From Planctomycetota bacterium (GTDB lineage Bacteria; Planctomycetota; Planctomycetia; Pirellulales; Pirellulaceae), in NCBI GenBank assembly GCA_963204965.1, contig CAUJKA010000050.1, positions 1-53,815 on the forward strand: DNA of 53,815 nt, read 5' to 3'. Made by a program: the position numbers and the translations under genes. How positions within the stretch are numbered: the first letter of the stretch is position 1; every line of letters begins with the position of its first letter. A model generated the notes under the pieces. The model worked only from the letters and a program-made list of their open reading frames with translations, was not told the DNA's origin and made no database searches. This document shows positions 27,657-36,349 of the stretch, in pieces.

Positions 27657-28823
27657 ATGATGGCCAAAGCGAATAGACGAAAGTCTCGAGATTCAGAACC
27701 CACCAAGCCTCAGGCGACTTCGATTCCTACTTATCGAAAGATCCTCTATTCAGCGATCATCGTTTTGGGGTTCTTTGGATGTTTGGAAATTGGCCTGCGA
27801 GTCTTGAATCTGGGCAGTCCACCAGTCCTTGGAAAATTGCGATTCGGATACGACACAGGAATTCCAGTCTTTGATTCCGATGGCATTGAAACGGAAGGTG
27901 TGATTTATCAGGACATGCCATTGTTTGAAGCCGATGTGGAACTCTTCTGGAAGCCAATTCCGAATACGCCTTTTACTGGTCCGCGGGGATTTCGCAATCC
28001 AGAGCCTAACGATGAAGCTTCTTCAGAAAATCTAAGGATTTTGGTACTCGGGGATTCGTGTAGCTTCCTTGGGAAAGCCCCCTATCCCAGCCAACTTCCA
28101 TCCATCATTGAAAAGCAAACCGGTAGACGCTGCGATCTGTTCAACGCTAGTTGCCCCGGTTACTCCAGCCAACAAGGCCTGTTAAGGCTAGAGCAGTGCT
28201 TAACGCTAAAGCCCCACTTCATCGTTGTGTATTTCGGCTGGAACGATCACTGGCTCTCGCTAAACGGATGCACTGATCGCGAACTGATCGAACGCAGGAA
28301 CGTAACTCAGGCTGCTAACACGATCCTAAGTCAATTTCGCATCTACTGGCTCGTACACTCGCTCGTTCGACGTCAGGATAAAAGCATCGATCCTGACGAG
28401 GCACCCATGCGAGTCCCCATTGGTGATTACGAAGCGAACCTAAGTTCGATTTGCAACAAAGCTCAACAACACGATTGCCAGGTGATTTTAGTTACAGCTC
28501 CCTCAGGCTTCGAATCGACGATGCCGGCGTGGGCAACAGACTTCTTTGGTCAATACTATCGCATGACGCCGCAACAAGTAATGGACATTCCCAAGACACA
28601 CGCCTCGTTTAACGACGTCACACGAAGTCTGACCGCGACGAACCCAGTATGCTCGCTTTGTGATCTTGAGAAAGCGTTCCAGCATGATCCAAGCTTATTT
28701 CGCAATGACAATATTCATCTCACCGAGCCTGGCCATATCAAAGCATCTGAATTGGTTGCATCTACGATTATTGGGGTCCTCCAGAATAAAACGATCAGCT
28801 CTATCGAGCCCAAGACCAATTGA
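27657..28823 (+). CDS. Membrane-anchored SGNH/GDSL-type hydrolase
   Basis: 388 residues. An N-terminal basic tail (about 30 residues) and one membrane helix (ILYSAIIVLGFFGCLEIGL, about 31-49) are followed by an SGNH domain: block I LVLGDSCSF (Ser nucleophile, about residue 132), a Gly in CPGYSSQQGL (block II), block III YFGWNDHW (Asn) and block V NIHLTEPGH (His). SGNH enzymes act as esterases or acyltransferases on glycans and lipids. Fourth gene of the carbamoyltransferase-SxtJ-SxtK operon, so it may modify the same extracellular glycan. ATG-ATG at the start leaves the exact first codon open by one residue. Confidence 0.82.
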   Translation: MMAKANRRKSRDSEPTKPQATSIPTYRKILYSAIIVLGFFGCLEIGLRVLNLGSPPVLGKLRFGYDTGIPVFDSDGIETEGVIYQDMPLFEADVELFWKPIPNTPFTGPRGFRNPEPNDEASSENLRILVLGDSCSFLGKAPYPSQLPSIIEKQTGRRCDLFNASCPGYSSQQGLLRLEQCLTLKPHFIVVYFGWNDHWLSLNGCTDRELIERRNVTQAANTILSQFRIYWLVHSLVRRQDKSIDPDEAPMRVPIGDYEANLSSICNKAQQHDCQVILVTAPSGFESTMPAWATDFFGQYYRMTPQQVMDIPKTHASFNDVTRSLTATNPVCSLCDLEKAFQHDPSLFRNDNIHLTEPGHIKASELVASTIIGVLQNKTISSIEPKTN

Positions 28824-28824
28824 G

Positions 28825-30090
28825 TTACTTTGCATTTTGTTTTTCGACAAAGCCGCGTTCATCATCCCATACGAGAATCAGCTTCCCTGCAGTCTCGCTG
28901 ACGCTGTTCCATTCCTGCTCGCGATACTTCTTCTGCAGCATCGAAATTGCTTGCTCACGGATTGCATCGATTGCTTGCGGTCGACTGTATTCCTTGTCCA
29001 AAAGTTGTACCTTTTGACTTTCACAAAGTACTTCGGCCGCTTGGATGGGATTGAGCGTTGGTTTGAGAGGACGTTCGCGCAAAACGCAACTTTGCTTGAC
29101 AAATTCGAGATGACTAGCTGCTATTTCAGGAGTTCCACTGCCTCCCGTGGACCGATGATACTTGAATGGAATGCCTGCAACTAAAACAACTGGATTCAGC
29201 GGCCACTCCTTTTCGACTTCGCCATCGACGGAAGCTGAGAAATTTCTTGGTACTGGAAATTTGGCGGTAGGATCAACAGGTTCAAAAAGCACACGCAAAA
29301 TGGTGAAGACGTGCTCTTCTTCTCCGAACGAACTCAGATCACCTCCTCCAAGCATTTTGAGATGTTCCTCAATTGCTGCAACTGCCTGTTGTTTCCCTAA
29401 TCTATGAAGTGCATTGACCGCTCGAATAATTGGTTCGGGCTGATAGGAATGCTCGTGCTTACCCGCTTCATTGAGGAGAAATTGGATTCGGTCGATCTTT
29501 GGATTTGCCGGTATCTCAAGCGTTTCCTGGTCAAGCTGGAGTAACGCATCTTCGGAACTCCAGCGAACCTTCAGGCGTTCACCAACCACCTCTTGAGTCC
29601 CCACTGCCACGAAAACTCGATGAACTTGAGCCTTCGTTAAGTCGCGATCAAACTCACGAATATCGAAAGTTAAACTGAATTTGCCGTTGAGTTCGGTCTT
29701 GGTGCAATCGTGTTCGATAAAATCGTAGTCGCTCCACTTGCTTGTCGCGCCCTGGGAGAACTCTTTGCGTTCGATTCCAACCGTAAGCGGCTGCTTCCAG
29801 GAAATTACCTTTCCAGTTTCTGGATTGTAGAGTTCTCCAACTATCTTGCAGTTGTTACCAAGTTGATCGATCTCCGGCGTGGACAAACGCACTTTGAGTC
29901 TCTGTTGGATGCTGCGAGCCGGCAACTCAACTGGATTCGCCTCACGACCACCTTCCTCCTCGTACCAAGTTCCATCTCCATCTCTTCCACCACGGGCGTA
30001 TCCACCTTCAAATTGCGCTAACAAACAACTGCTCGAGCAAAGCAACAGCAGTAGCGTTGTAGAAATCTTAAGAGCGACAGATTTGTTCAT
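28825..30090 (-). CDS. Secreted protein of unknown function
   Basis: 421 residues with a signal peptide (about residues 1-25, LLLLLCSSSCLLAQ; a lipobox-like SSSC is present but not ideal). The mature part starts Gly/Arg/Asp/Glu-rich (GGYARGGRDGDG), then a beta-rich domain (LKVRLSTPEIDQLGN to FVAVGTQEVV, about residues 66-170) and a mostly helical C-terminal half. No family recognised. Its ATG overlaps the stop of the HEAT-repeat gene (TAATG), which indicates translational coupling and a shared role. Convergent with the SGNH gene, one base apart. Confidence 0.7.
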   Translation of the reverse strand: MNKSVALKISTTLLLLLCSSSCLLAQFEGGYARGGRDGDGTWYEEEGGREANPVELPARSIQQRLKVRLSTPEIDQLGNNCKIVGELYNPETGKVISWKQPLTVGIERKEFSQGATSKWSDYDFIEHDCTKTELNGKFSLTFDIREFDRDLTKAQVHRVFVAVGTQEVVGERLKVRWSSEDALLQLDQETLEIPANPKIDRIQFLLNEAGKHEHSYQPEPIIRAVNALHRLGKQQAVAAIEEHLKMLGGGDLSSFGEEEHVFTILRVLFEPVDPTAKFPVPRNFSASVDGEVEKEWPLNPVVLVAGIPFKYHRSTGGSGTPEIAASHLEFVKQSCVLRERPLKPTLNPIQAAEVLCESQKVQLLDKEYSRPQAIDAIREQAISMLQKKYREQEWNSVSETAGKLILVWDDERGFVEKQNAK

Positions 30091-32366
30091 TATTCAACCT
30101 CTTCGCTAGTCATATCGGCTCTTTTCAATAGTTCCTCGGCGATTTCGCGGATGAAGTAAACTCGGTGAACCCGCAACTCTTCTAACTTAGCGCGAGCCAC
30201 TTTGGGATTAACCATCATCGCTAATCGACCAAGCTCTGCGATATTCGTATTCCCAAATTTCAGGCCTTCGATGGCTTCAGCAACCGCCTGTTCTAGACCT
30301 TCGAAAACCTGGGCTTCCACTGACTTGAGATTGCCGCCAGCAGCAGTTAGCAATTTAACCAGCATGTGCGGAACGAACTTATTGCCGGCTCGACAGCCTT
30401 CGACCAACTGCACCAGCAGCTTTTCATTCTTTTCAATACGATAAAGTGCTAAGCCAACAGCCGATTCAAAGTCAAAATCATGGTATCTCGTATCCCAATC
30501 AAGCTGTCGTTTTTCGGTGACCCACTCGCGTTTATTGGAATCCAAGATCTTCCGCAAGTCAGAGCCAAGAGGCTTTGCTATCTCGCCAGCTAGACCAACA
30601 GCTTCAATTGCATCGATTTGTTCCCATCGTTCAGGCGAGTACAGTTGCTGCTTCAAAAATACCATGGATTGCGAGTTGTAAAGCTTGAGTTTACCGATCA
30701 CTTTGGCTTTACAACGACTATCGACGTTGGGATTAGCGAGTAAAGCAGACATGGCTGCTTCACGATCGTTGGCCAAAGCAATCCAAGCTTCGGACAAGAA
30801 TTCTTTGTAGCGATGCTTCGGATTGAGCAGGAGCTTGCCGATGGGATCTTGCATTGCCGGCATCGAAAAACTGTTGTCATTTGCGATTCTTCGAGCGATT
30901 TCTTCTGTACTCAAAAGTTCCTGATTGTGAAGCGTGACGATCAGATCTTTCTGCGCTTCGGTGGGACTCTTCAAGAGCTGAAGAAAGGCTTCTGCAAGAC
31001 ACCTACGATTTGGCGATTCAGAATTTCGCAATCTAGATTCTAACTCTTCTAAAATATCTCCGTCTCGCCGGAGTCGATGAATTAACCGCCTTGCGTACCT
31101 ATCCACTAGCTTGCCGTTTGAGAGCTTCGTCAACTGCAAGAACAGGATGTTATAGTCTTCGTTTCGATCGCTCCAAGAAACCCAAGATTCCGAATCCAAA
31201 TACTTCACAATTTGATCAAAGTCGCGAGTTACTGACCAAATTGCATTGATCAGTTCGGGTCGTGGATCGACAAGGTTACCAGTCAACTCATCTTCTACCG
31301 GTGGATTTGCATTGAGCTCAACCAGCTTGCGCGCTATCGCCGGAGCAGCTCGTCGAGCCTTTGTTCCCAGTTGCGAAATCGATCTAGCAGCTGACTCGAC
31401 GATGCTCAGATTGTCACTGTCAAGCAGTTCAATCAGTTCATCCAGCGATTCAATACTCGGTTCGCCGATAAAAGCAGAAACGACGCTTAGTGGTTCTTCA
31501 TGACCCCATGGACTACGACTACCCAATCGAAATGATGACTCTTGTGGATTGGCTCGAATAATCGCCGGAATTGCTTCTCGTGCCAACGAGCCCAGTCTAG
31601 CCAATACAAAGGCGTAGGAATCCTTGAGCTCCTCTCGTTCCAGTCCCGATACAAGTGCCTGGACAAGCTCGGGGGACGGATTGGCAATTTTTAACGAAAC
31701 GAAGTCCGCAGCCGCGATAGCAACTGCCAGCTCTGGATCTGCAATCAAGCGCTTTAGCTCGGCCATGGATTCGACCGATCCATCTAATGCCTGAATCGCA
31801 GCATATCGAACGCGTGGATCAGAATCACGACTTAATTCCAACGCAATACCAAGCGGTAGTGACTTAAGTCGAGCCAGCGTGAAAGCTGCGGCTGACTTAG
31901 ATACCAAGCGACTTTGATTCAACTCCTTCAGCAGAGGTTGAACGGACTGCTCGCCGATTTTTATCAGCCCCTCAATTGCCACTTGGCGATAGGCGTGTTC
32001 GTCATGTCCCAGTTGCTTGATGTATACGGTTATCACACGCTGCTGTAGTTCTGGACCTGTGAGCTTCACCTGTGATAGCCGACGGAGTGCCGACCAACTG
32101 ATAAGAGCCTGCGATCCCTCTGCTAAATCACAAAGCTCGGGAGTCAACACCAGAACCTGCTGAGACGTCAAATTGTGTATGCACTCGTCGACGTCTCGAA
32201 CGGACTCAGACTTCAGCTCCGATCGAATCGCATCGATAGTATCGTCCGCGATAGCTGGATGAGAAAGACTCACCATCAATAACATCAACACCAAGGGAAC
32301 TACGCGCGGCGCTACCGATAAATGCTGAAGGACTCGAACCGATTTGCTTGTGCTACAATGTTCCAC
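30090..32366 (-). CDS. Secreted HEAT-repeat protein
   Basis: 758 residues from GTG 32366, with GGAGG eight bases upstream. A signal peptide (about residues 19-40, VVPLVLMLLMVSLSHPAIA) leads into helical repeats of HEAT/PBS-lyase type: TVYIKQLGHDEHAYRQVAIEG, VQPLLKELNQ, DSDPRVRYAAIQALD, NLSIVESAARSISQLG and others over about residues 90-400, with further helical repeats to the end. Expected to be a protein-binding scaffold outside the cytoplasm. First gene of a two-gene unit with the secreted unknown protein (coupled by TAATG). Divergent from the small membrane protein at 32521. Confidence 0.78.
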   Translation of the reverse strand: MEHCSTSKSVRVLQHLSVAPRVVPLVLMLLMVSLSHPAIADDTIDAIRSELKSESVRDVDECIHNLTSQQVLVLTPELCDLAEGSQALISWSALRRLSQVKLTGPELQQRVITVYIKQLGHDEHAYRQVAIEGLIKIGEQSVQPLLKELNQSRLVSKSAAAFTLARLKSLPLGIALELSRDSDPRVRYAAIQALDGSVESMAELKRLIADPELAVAIAAADFVSLKIANPSPELVQALVSGLEREELKDSYAFVLARLGSLAREAIPAIIRANPQESSFRLGSRSPWGHEEPLSVVSAFIGEPSIESLDELIELLDSDNLSIVESAARSISQLGTKARRAAPAIARKLVELNANPPVEDELTGNLVDPRPELINAIWSVTRDFDQIVKYLDSESWVSWSDRNEDYNILFLQLTKLSNGKLVDRYARRLIHRLRRDGDILEELESRLRNSESPNRRCLAEAFLQLLKSPTEAQKDLIVTLHNQELLSTEEIARRIANDNSFSMPAMQDPIGKLLLNPKHRYKEFLSEAWIALANDREAAMSALLANPNVDSRCKAKVIGKLKLYNSQSMVFLKQQLYSPERWEQIDAIEAVGLAGEIAKPLGSDLRKILDSNKREWVTEKRQLDWDTRYHDFDFESAVGLALYRIEKNEKLLVQLVEGCRAGNKFVPHMLVKLLTAAGGNLKSVEAQVFEGLEQAVAEAIEGLKFGNTNIAELGRLAMMVNPKVARAKLEELRVHRVYFIREIAEELLKRADMTSEEVE

Positions 32367-32520
32367 GAGTGCAACCTCCAGGCGTTGGAATTCTCACCAA
32401 CCATTTTACCATGTCGGACTCAGAAACAAATCACTTGAGTCGACTTCGTTCTGCGAAAGTTACTGTGCTCAACGAAGCTTCGTAACGAGGTTGCTAGACC
32501 CGCAAAGAAAGTTCAAACAA

Positions 32521-32964
32521 ATGCTTAGAAATGTCCTCGCAGTTTTGGCCGCATTTTTCGTTGGCGGATTATGCGTGTTCGCCGTGGAGATGATGGGGCA
32601 TCAAGTTTATCGTTTGCCCGAAGGTGTAGATCCCAACGACATGAAACAAATTGCCGAGTACATCAAGACGGCTCCACTGGGATCGATCCTGTTTGTTCTA
32701 TTGGCTCAATCGACGGGATCATTTGTTGGTGGAGTTGTCACGGGACTGATCTCGCGAGTGAACAAGACGACAACGGCAATTTTCTATGGCGTGTTAGGCT
32801 TGATTATGGCTGGTCTTAATCTAGCTTTAATTCCGCATCCACTTTGGTTTGTCGTTCTTTCGATCTTGCTGCCAATCCCGTTAGCCGTTCTGGGATCACG
32901 CTTGGGTTCAAAGTTTGTTTCAAGCGAGCCCACTACGAGTGCTGAAGTTGCTGAAGGTCACTAA
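32521..32964 (+). CDS. Four-helix membrane protein of unknown function
   Basis: 147 residues from ATG 32521. Four predicted spans: about 2-24 (NVLAVLAAFFVGGLCVFAVEMM), 53-75 (GSILFVLLAQSTGSFVGGVVTG), 83-102 (TAIFYGVLGLIMAGLNLAL) and 106-125 (LWFVVLSILLPIPLAVLG). The loop after the first helix has GHQVYRLPEGVDPND, a pattern I have seen in small bacterial membrane proteins of unknown role. The upstream frame to 32344 overlaps the divergent promoter and is rejected as coding. Confidence 0.72.
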   Translation: MLRNVLAVLAAFFVGGLCVFAVEMMGHQVYRLPEGVDPNDMKQIAEYIKTAPLGSILFVLLAQSTGSFVGGVVTGLISRVNKTTTAIFYGVLGLIMAGLNLALIPHPLWFVVLSILLPIPLAVLGSRLGSKFVSSEPTTSAEVAEGH

Positions 32965-33005
32965 CTTAGACCTTCAGACTGCAAGCAGACTCGGCATAAA
33001 ACTTT

Positions 33006-35906
33006 CTACTTCACCACTTTCTTCGTGAGTCGCTTGTCGATCCCATTGAGATCATCGAACACCCAACCACTTGCGATTACTGCATCAATTGAGCTTGGCG
33101 ATATACTTGAGCTTTGTGAGTTGTTCGCGGAACTAGTTCGTGCCGAGCTAGCTGCATCAGGTGTGTAGAACATAGGCTCGATGCCGCGTCGATTAGTCCC
33201 CTCGGTTGCTGCTGCCCAAAAGTAAACGGAGTTACCCAAAACTGTCAGCAGGTAGGGCGAATCAGCGTATCTGACGGTGGTTCCCTGGATAGGCACTGTT
33301 CCTCCAGCGGTACCATTGGATTGGAAGAGCTTGCGAACGGGTTTATTGGACTCGATTGTCAAGGCGGTGAAGTAAAGCCGACCGTTGGCGCCTACTAAGT
33401 CGGTGGGGTCCGATGAGAAAATGCCATCGGCGATGTTCTTGACGATCTTTGTTCCGGCGTTGGTGCCATCGCTAAGCCAAAGCTCTCGCCCCACACCAGG
33501 GGACATGGCGGTGAAGAGGATCGTTCCGCTGACAACAGTCAAATTCTTTGGAAATGAGTCTTTGGGCTGCCTGTTTTCCTGCGGATAGATGTCCTTAACC
33601 ATAGAGGTTCCCGCTTCGGTACCGTCGCTCTTCCAGAGTTCCATACCATCAATCGTCCCACTAAGCGAGGCGGCAAAGTAAAGCACCCCGTTATTGTTGA
33701 CCATCGGCGTAGGATCGACGCGAAGCTGGCCTTTGATCAACTGCGTTCCAGCCACTGTGCCATTGGTACGATAGAGCCCCCGGGTTGTATCCTCCCAAGA
33801 TGTGTAATACAGAAAGTTGTCCTTTGCGATCATCTGACGAACGTTATGCGTATCATTGACTAGCGATGTAGTCGCTGTCGTACCGTCGGTTTTCCAAATC
33901 TGACGAGTCCCATTCGCGATTGTCTCGACAAAGTAGAGTCGTGTGCCAAGTGTTGTGAATTGACTTAGATAATTAAAGTTGATGGTGGGCGCAAGTCTTA
34001 GCGTGCTGGCCGAAGTTCCAATGCTTCTCCATAGCTGATAGTGTGCTGCGCCCGAAGAACTGTCCTGCTCTCGAACCGTGAAGTACAGCGAATCTCCAAC
34101 CGCTTGCATATTCGCAATACTGGTAACGCTGCCGGCCTTCGAGATTGACTTAACGAATGTCGTTGTAGCAATGGTGCCGGTCGTTTTCCAAAGCTCGGCT
34201 GCATAGCCAAGTCCACGACGAGTAAAATAGATCGTGCTTCCAACAGCTTGGATATTGTCGACGATCGTGTCTTGTGTGGTTAACTTCGTCAGTGTGTCGG
34301 TCGTTGGATTGTGCTTGTAGAGATGTGATTCCGAGCCATCAAAGGCACTGAAGTAGGCTTCACCCTCACGAACCTGGTACTTCTTGCCTTCTTCGGAATC
34401 TCCATTGCCAACCCAAATGTCCTCTCGAAGTGATGCAACTCCGGCTGCGTTAACTTGCCAGTGCTCTCTGCCATTGATGCCGTCGTCGGCAGAAAAGCTC
34501 AGCCGATCATTGATCACAGTGAGCGCGCTTGGACTGGAAGAGGCCTGACCTAGCCGGATATCCTTGACGATCTTTGTACCGCTCGCCGTACCATTGCTAG
34601 TGTAGAGTTCGGTACCAGCAAGCGTCGTACCCGCGAAGTAAAGCTTGCCGTTGAAGTTGGTTAACTCATGCGGATTGTTGATGGGACTTGCCGGATTCGG
34701 CCCCTGAACAGCCACAGTACCTACATATATCCCATTGGTCTTCCATAACCGACCAACGCCTTCACTGTTCTTTGCAGCGAAATAGAGCGTTTGTCCGACT
34801 GCGGTCAATTCAGTGGGATTCGAGGATGCAGCTCCACCTAGAACGTCCCTCACCATAAGAACGTCATTGAAGACATTGGGGTCGAAACGATAGAGTTCGC
34901 GTCCGGTAGCGAATGTCTGAGCCGTGAAGTAAAGATTGTCACCAACCGCCGTAAGTTGCTGAGGATTCGATGAGTTCAAACCGCTTCCAGTGGTGGCAAT
35001 ATCTTTAAGCAAGGCGGTACCGTTGGTCGTACCATCGCTGCTCCAGATCTCTCGTCCACTTAGCGCATTGGTTGCGGCAAAGTAGAGCTTGTTTCCGGCG
35101 ACAGTCAATTCGCTGGGATTGGAGTGTCCCGTTCCAAATTGGATATCGCGAACGATCTTCGTACCTGCGGGTGTTCCATCGGTCGTCCAAAGCTCGCGGC
35201 CCTTGAGTCCATCATCGGCAGTGAAGTAGAGCTTGCCATTGAAGAGCGTCAAATCTGCAGGATTGGAACCGACACCTGCAGCTTCGGCGATGTTATGCAC
35301 CATCTTAGTTCCCGCATCTGTGCCATCTGTCTTCCATAGCTCGCGACCGCTGCCCGGTGAGTCTGCAGTGAAGTACATCGTCGAACCCACGACTGTGAAC
35401 TCTTTCGGGTCCGAGCCTTGCGAACCAGGCATGATCTCGACGAAAGGCGTAACGTCACCAAGGTTGACTCGCCACACTTCGCGGCCACCACCAGTGACCA
35501 GACTGGAAGTACCATTAGCAGAGAAGTAAACGAAATTGCCAAACGCGGTGAGCTCCTTCGGCGAAGACCAAGTCAGCGGATTGATATCGACTTCCTTGAA
35601 GATTGGAATGAAGCCTGGATTATTCGGACTGTCGACACGGATGATCAATTCTTGTCCAATAGATTTCTGGCTGGGTCCGGCACTCGCTTGAGCAACCATG
35701 TACTCCGAGCCCCCGACCTTGAAGAACTCAACGGGGTCGGAACTATTTGGCACGACATTAATGTCTATGACATCCATGGCCATTAGGTCTCGTTTTTCCA
35801 GCGACTCAAGCTTGAGAGCGCGTCGCAAAAGATTCCGGTCTCTCTTTGAATCTGCCTTCTTTGGTTCGGTTGCATTCTCAGCGGAAAAAAGCCTCTTCAG
35901 AATCAT
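33006..35906 (-). CDS. ELWxxDGT-repeat secreted/surface protein
   Basis: 966 residues. The N-terminus (RNLLRRALKLESLEKRDLMAMDV) holds the planctomycete LExLExR-L motif at about residues 27-42, thought to mark exported surface proteins. From about residue 50 to 930 there are about 18-20 repeats of 45-50 residues containing variants of ELWxxDGTxxGTxxVxDI and LYFTAxDG (REVWRVN, RELWKTDGTDAGTKMV, RELWTTDGTPAGT, REIWSSDGTTNGT, MELWKSDGTEAGT and more). The repeats probably form beta-propeller blades. The C-terminus is basic (RLTKKVVK). Likely cell-surface or matrix protein. Monocistronic. Confidence 0.9.
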   Translation of the reverse strand: MILKRLFSAENATEPKKADSKRDRNLLRRALKLESLEKRDLMAMDVIDINVVPNSSDPVEFFKVGGSEYMVAQASAGPSQKSIGQELIIRVDSPNNPGFIPIFKEVDINPLTWSSPKELTAFGNFVYFSANGTSSLVTGGGREVWRVNLGDVTPFVEIMPGSQGSDPKEFTVVGSTMYFTADSPGSGRELWKTDGTDAGTKMVHNIAEAAGVGSNPADLTLFNGKLYFTADDGLKGRELWTTDGTPAGTKIVRDIQFGTGHSNPSELTVAGNKLYFAATNALSGREIWSSDGTTNGTALLKDIATTGSGLNSSNPQQLTAVGDNLYFTAQTFATGRELYRFDPNVFNDVLMVRDVLGGAASSNPTELTAVGQTLYFAAKNSEGVGRLWKTNGIYVGTVAVQGPNPASPINNPHELTNFNGKLYFAGTTLAGTELYTSNGTASGTKIVKDIRLGQASSSPSALTVINDRLSFSADDGINGREHWQVNAAGVASLREDIWVGNGDSEEGKKYQVREGEAYFSAFDGSESHLYKHNPTTDTLTKLTTQDTIVDNIQAVGSTIYFTRRGLGYAAELWKTTGTIATTTFVKSISKAGSVTSIANMQAVGDSLYFTVREQDSSSGAAHYQLWRSIGTSASTLRLAPTINFNYLSQFTTLGTRLYFVETIANGTRQIWKTDGTTATTSLVNDTHNVRQMIAKDNFLYYTSWEDTTRGLYRTNGTVAGTQLIKGQLRVDPTPMVNNNGVLYFAASLSGTIDGMELWKSDGTEAGTSMVKDIYPQENRQPKDSFPKNLTVVSGTILFTAMSPGVGRELWLSDGTNAGTKIVKNIADGIFSSDPTDLVGANGRLYFTALTIESNKPVRKLFQSNGTAGGTVPIQGTTVRYADSPYLLTVLGNSVYFWAAATEGTNRRGIEPMFYTPDAASSARTSSANNSQSSSISPSSIDAVIASGWVFDDLNGIDKRLTKKVVK

Positions 35907-36349
35907 GTTCGTACCTTGGACGCAATGGAGCTAGAGCTTGGATGTGTGAATTGAGAAATCCGCACTAAAACGGTGGGGATTGTGGCCTATTCACCCAATC
36001 GCAAACGGACATTAAAAGCGGCCAAACTTTTCGTGAAGTAGTTGGTAGTTGCCGAATTCTTAGGGACTGGATTGGTGCAAGGTGATGCTCGGACTTAGGC
36101 GGTTAGTTAGCCATTAGCATTTGGAGCACACCGCCACTGAAGATTTACTAATTCATTGCAGTTCAGCAACAACCATCGTCTAAAACACAGTGATTGCCCC
36201 GCAATCTACCCCGTTTCGACCCTATAAATCATTGCGAAAAACTAATTCGACCCGTTGCGCGTCTTGGAGTGTTGCTAACCATGTCTCTCCAATGCGTTTG
36301 CTGAACTTAAAGCGGAGATGACAGCCATTGACTCGCTTCGTCTCTTGTT
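35907..36349. other. Divergent intergenic region, no gene seen
   Basis: 443 bases between two divergent genes (ELWxxDGT protein and heptaheme lipoprotein). It should contain both promoters; none stands out. No RNA fold or ORF of note was identified. Confidence 0.5.

Noticed and set aside
32344..32520. Extended N-terminus of the small membrane protein at 32521
   Set aside because: It lies across the divergent promoter and lacks a hydrophobic or conserved segment.
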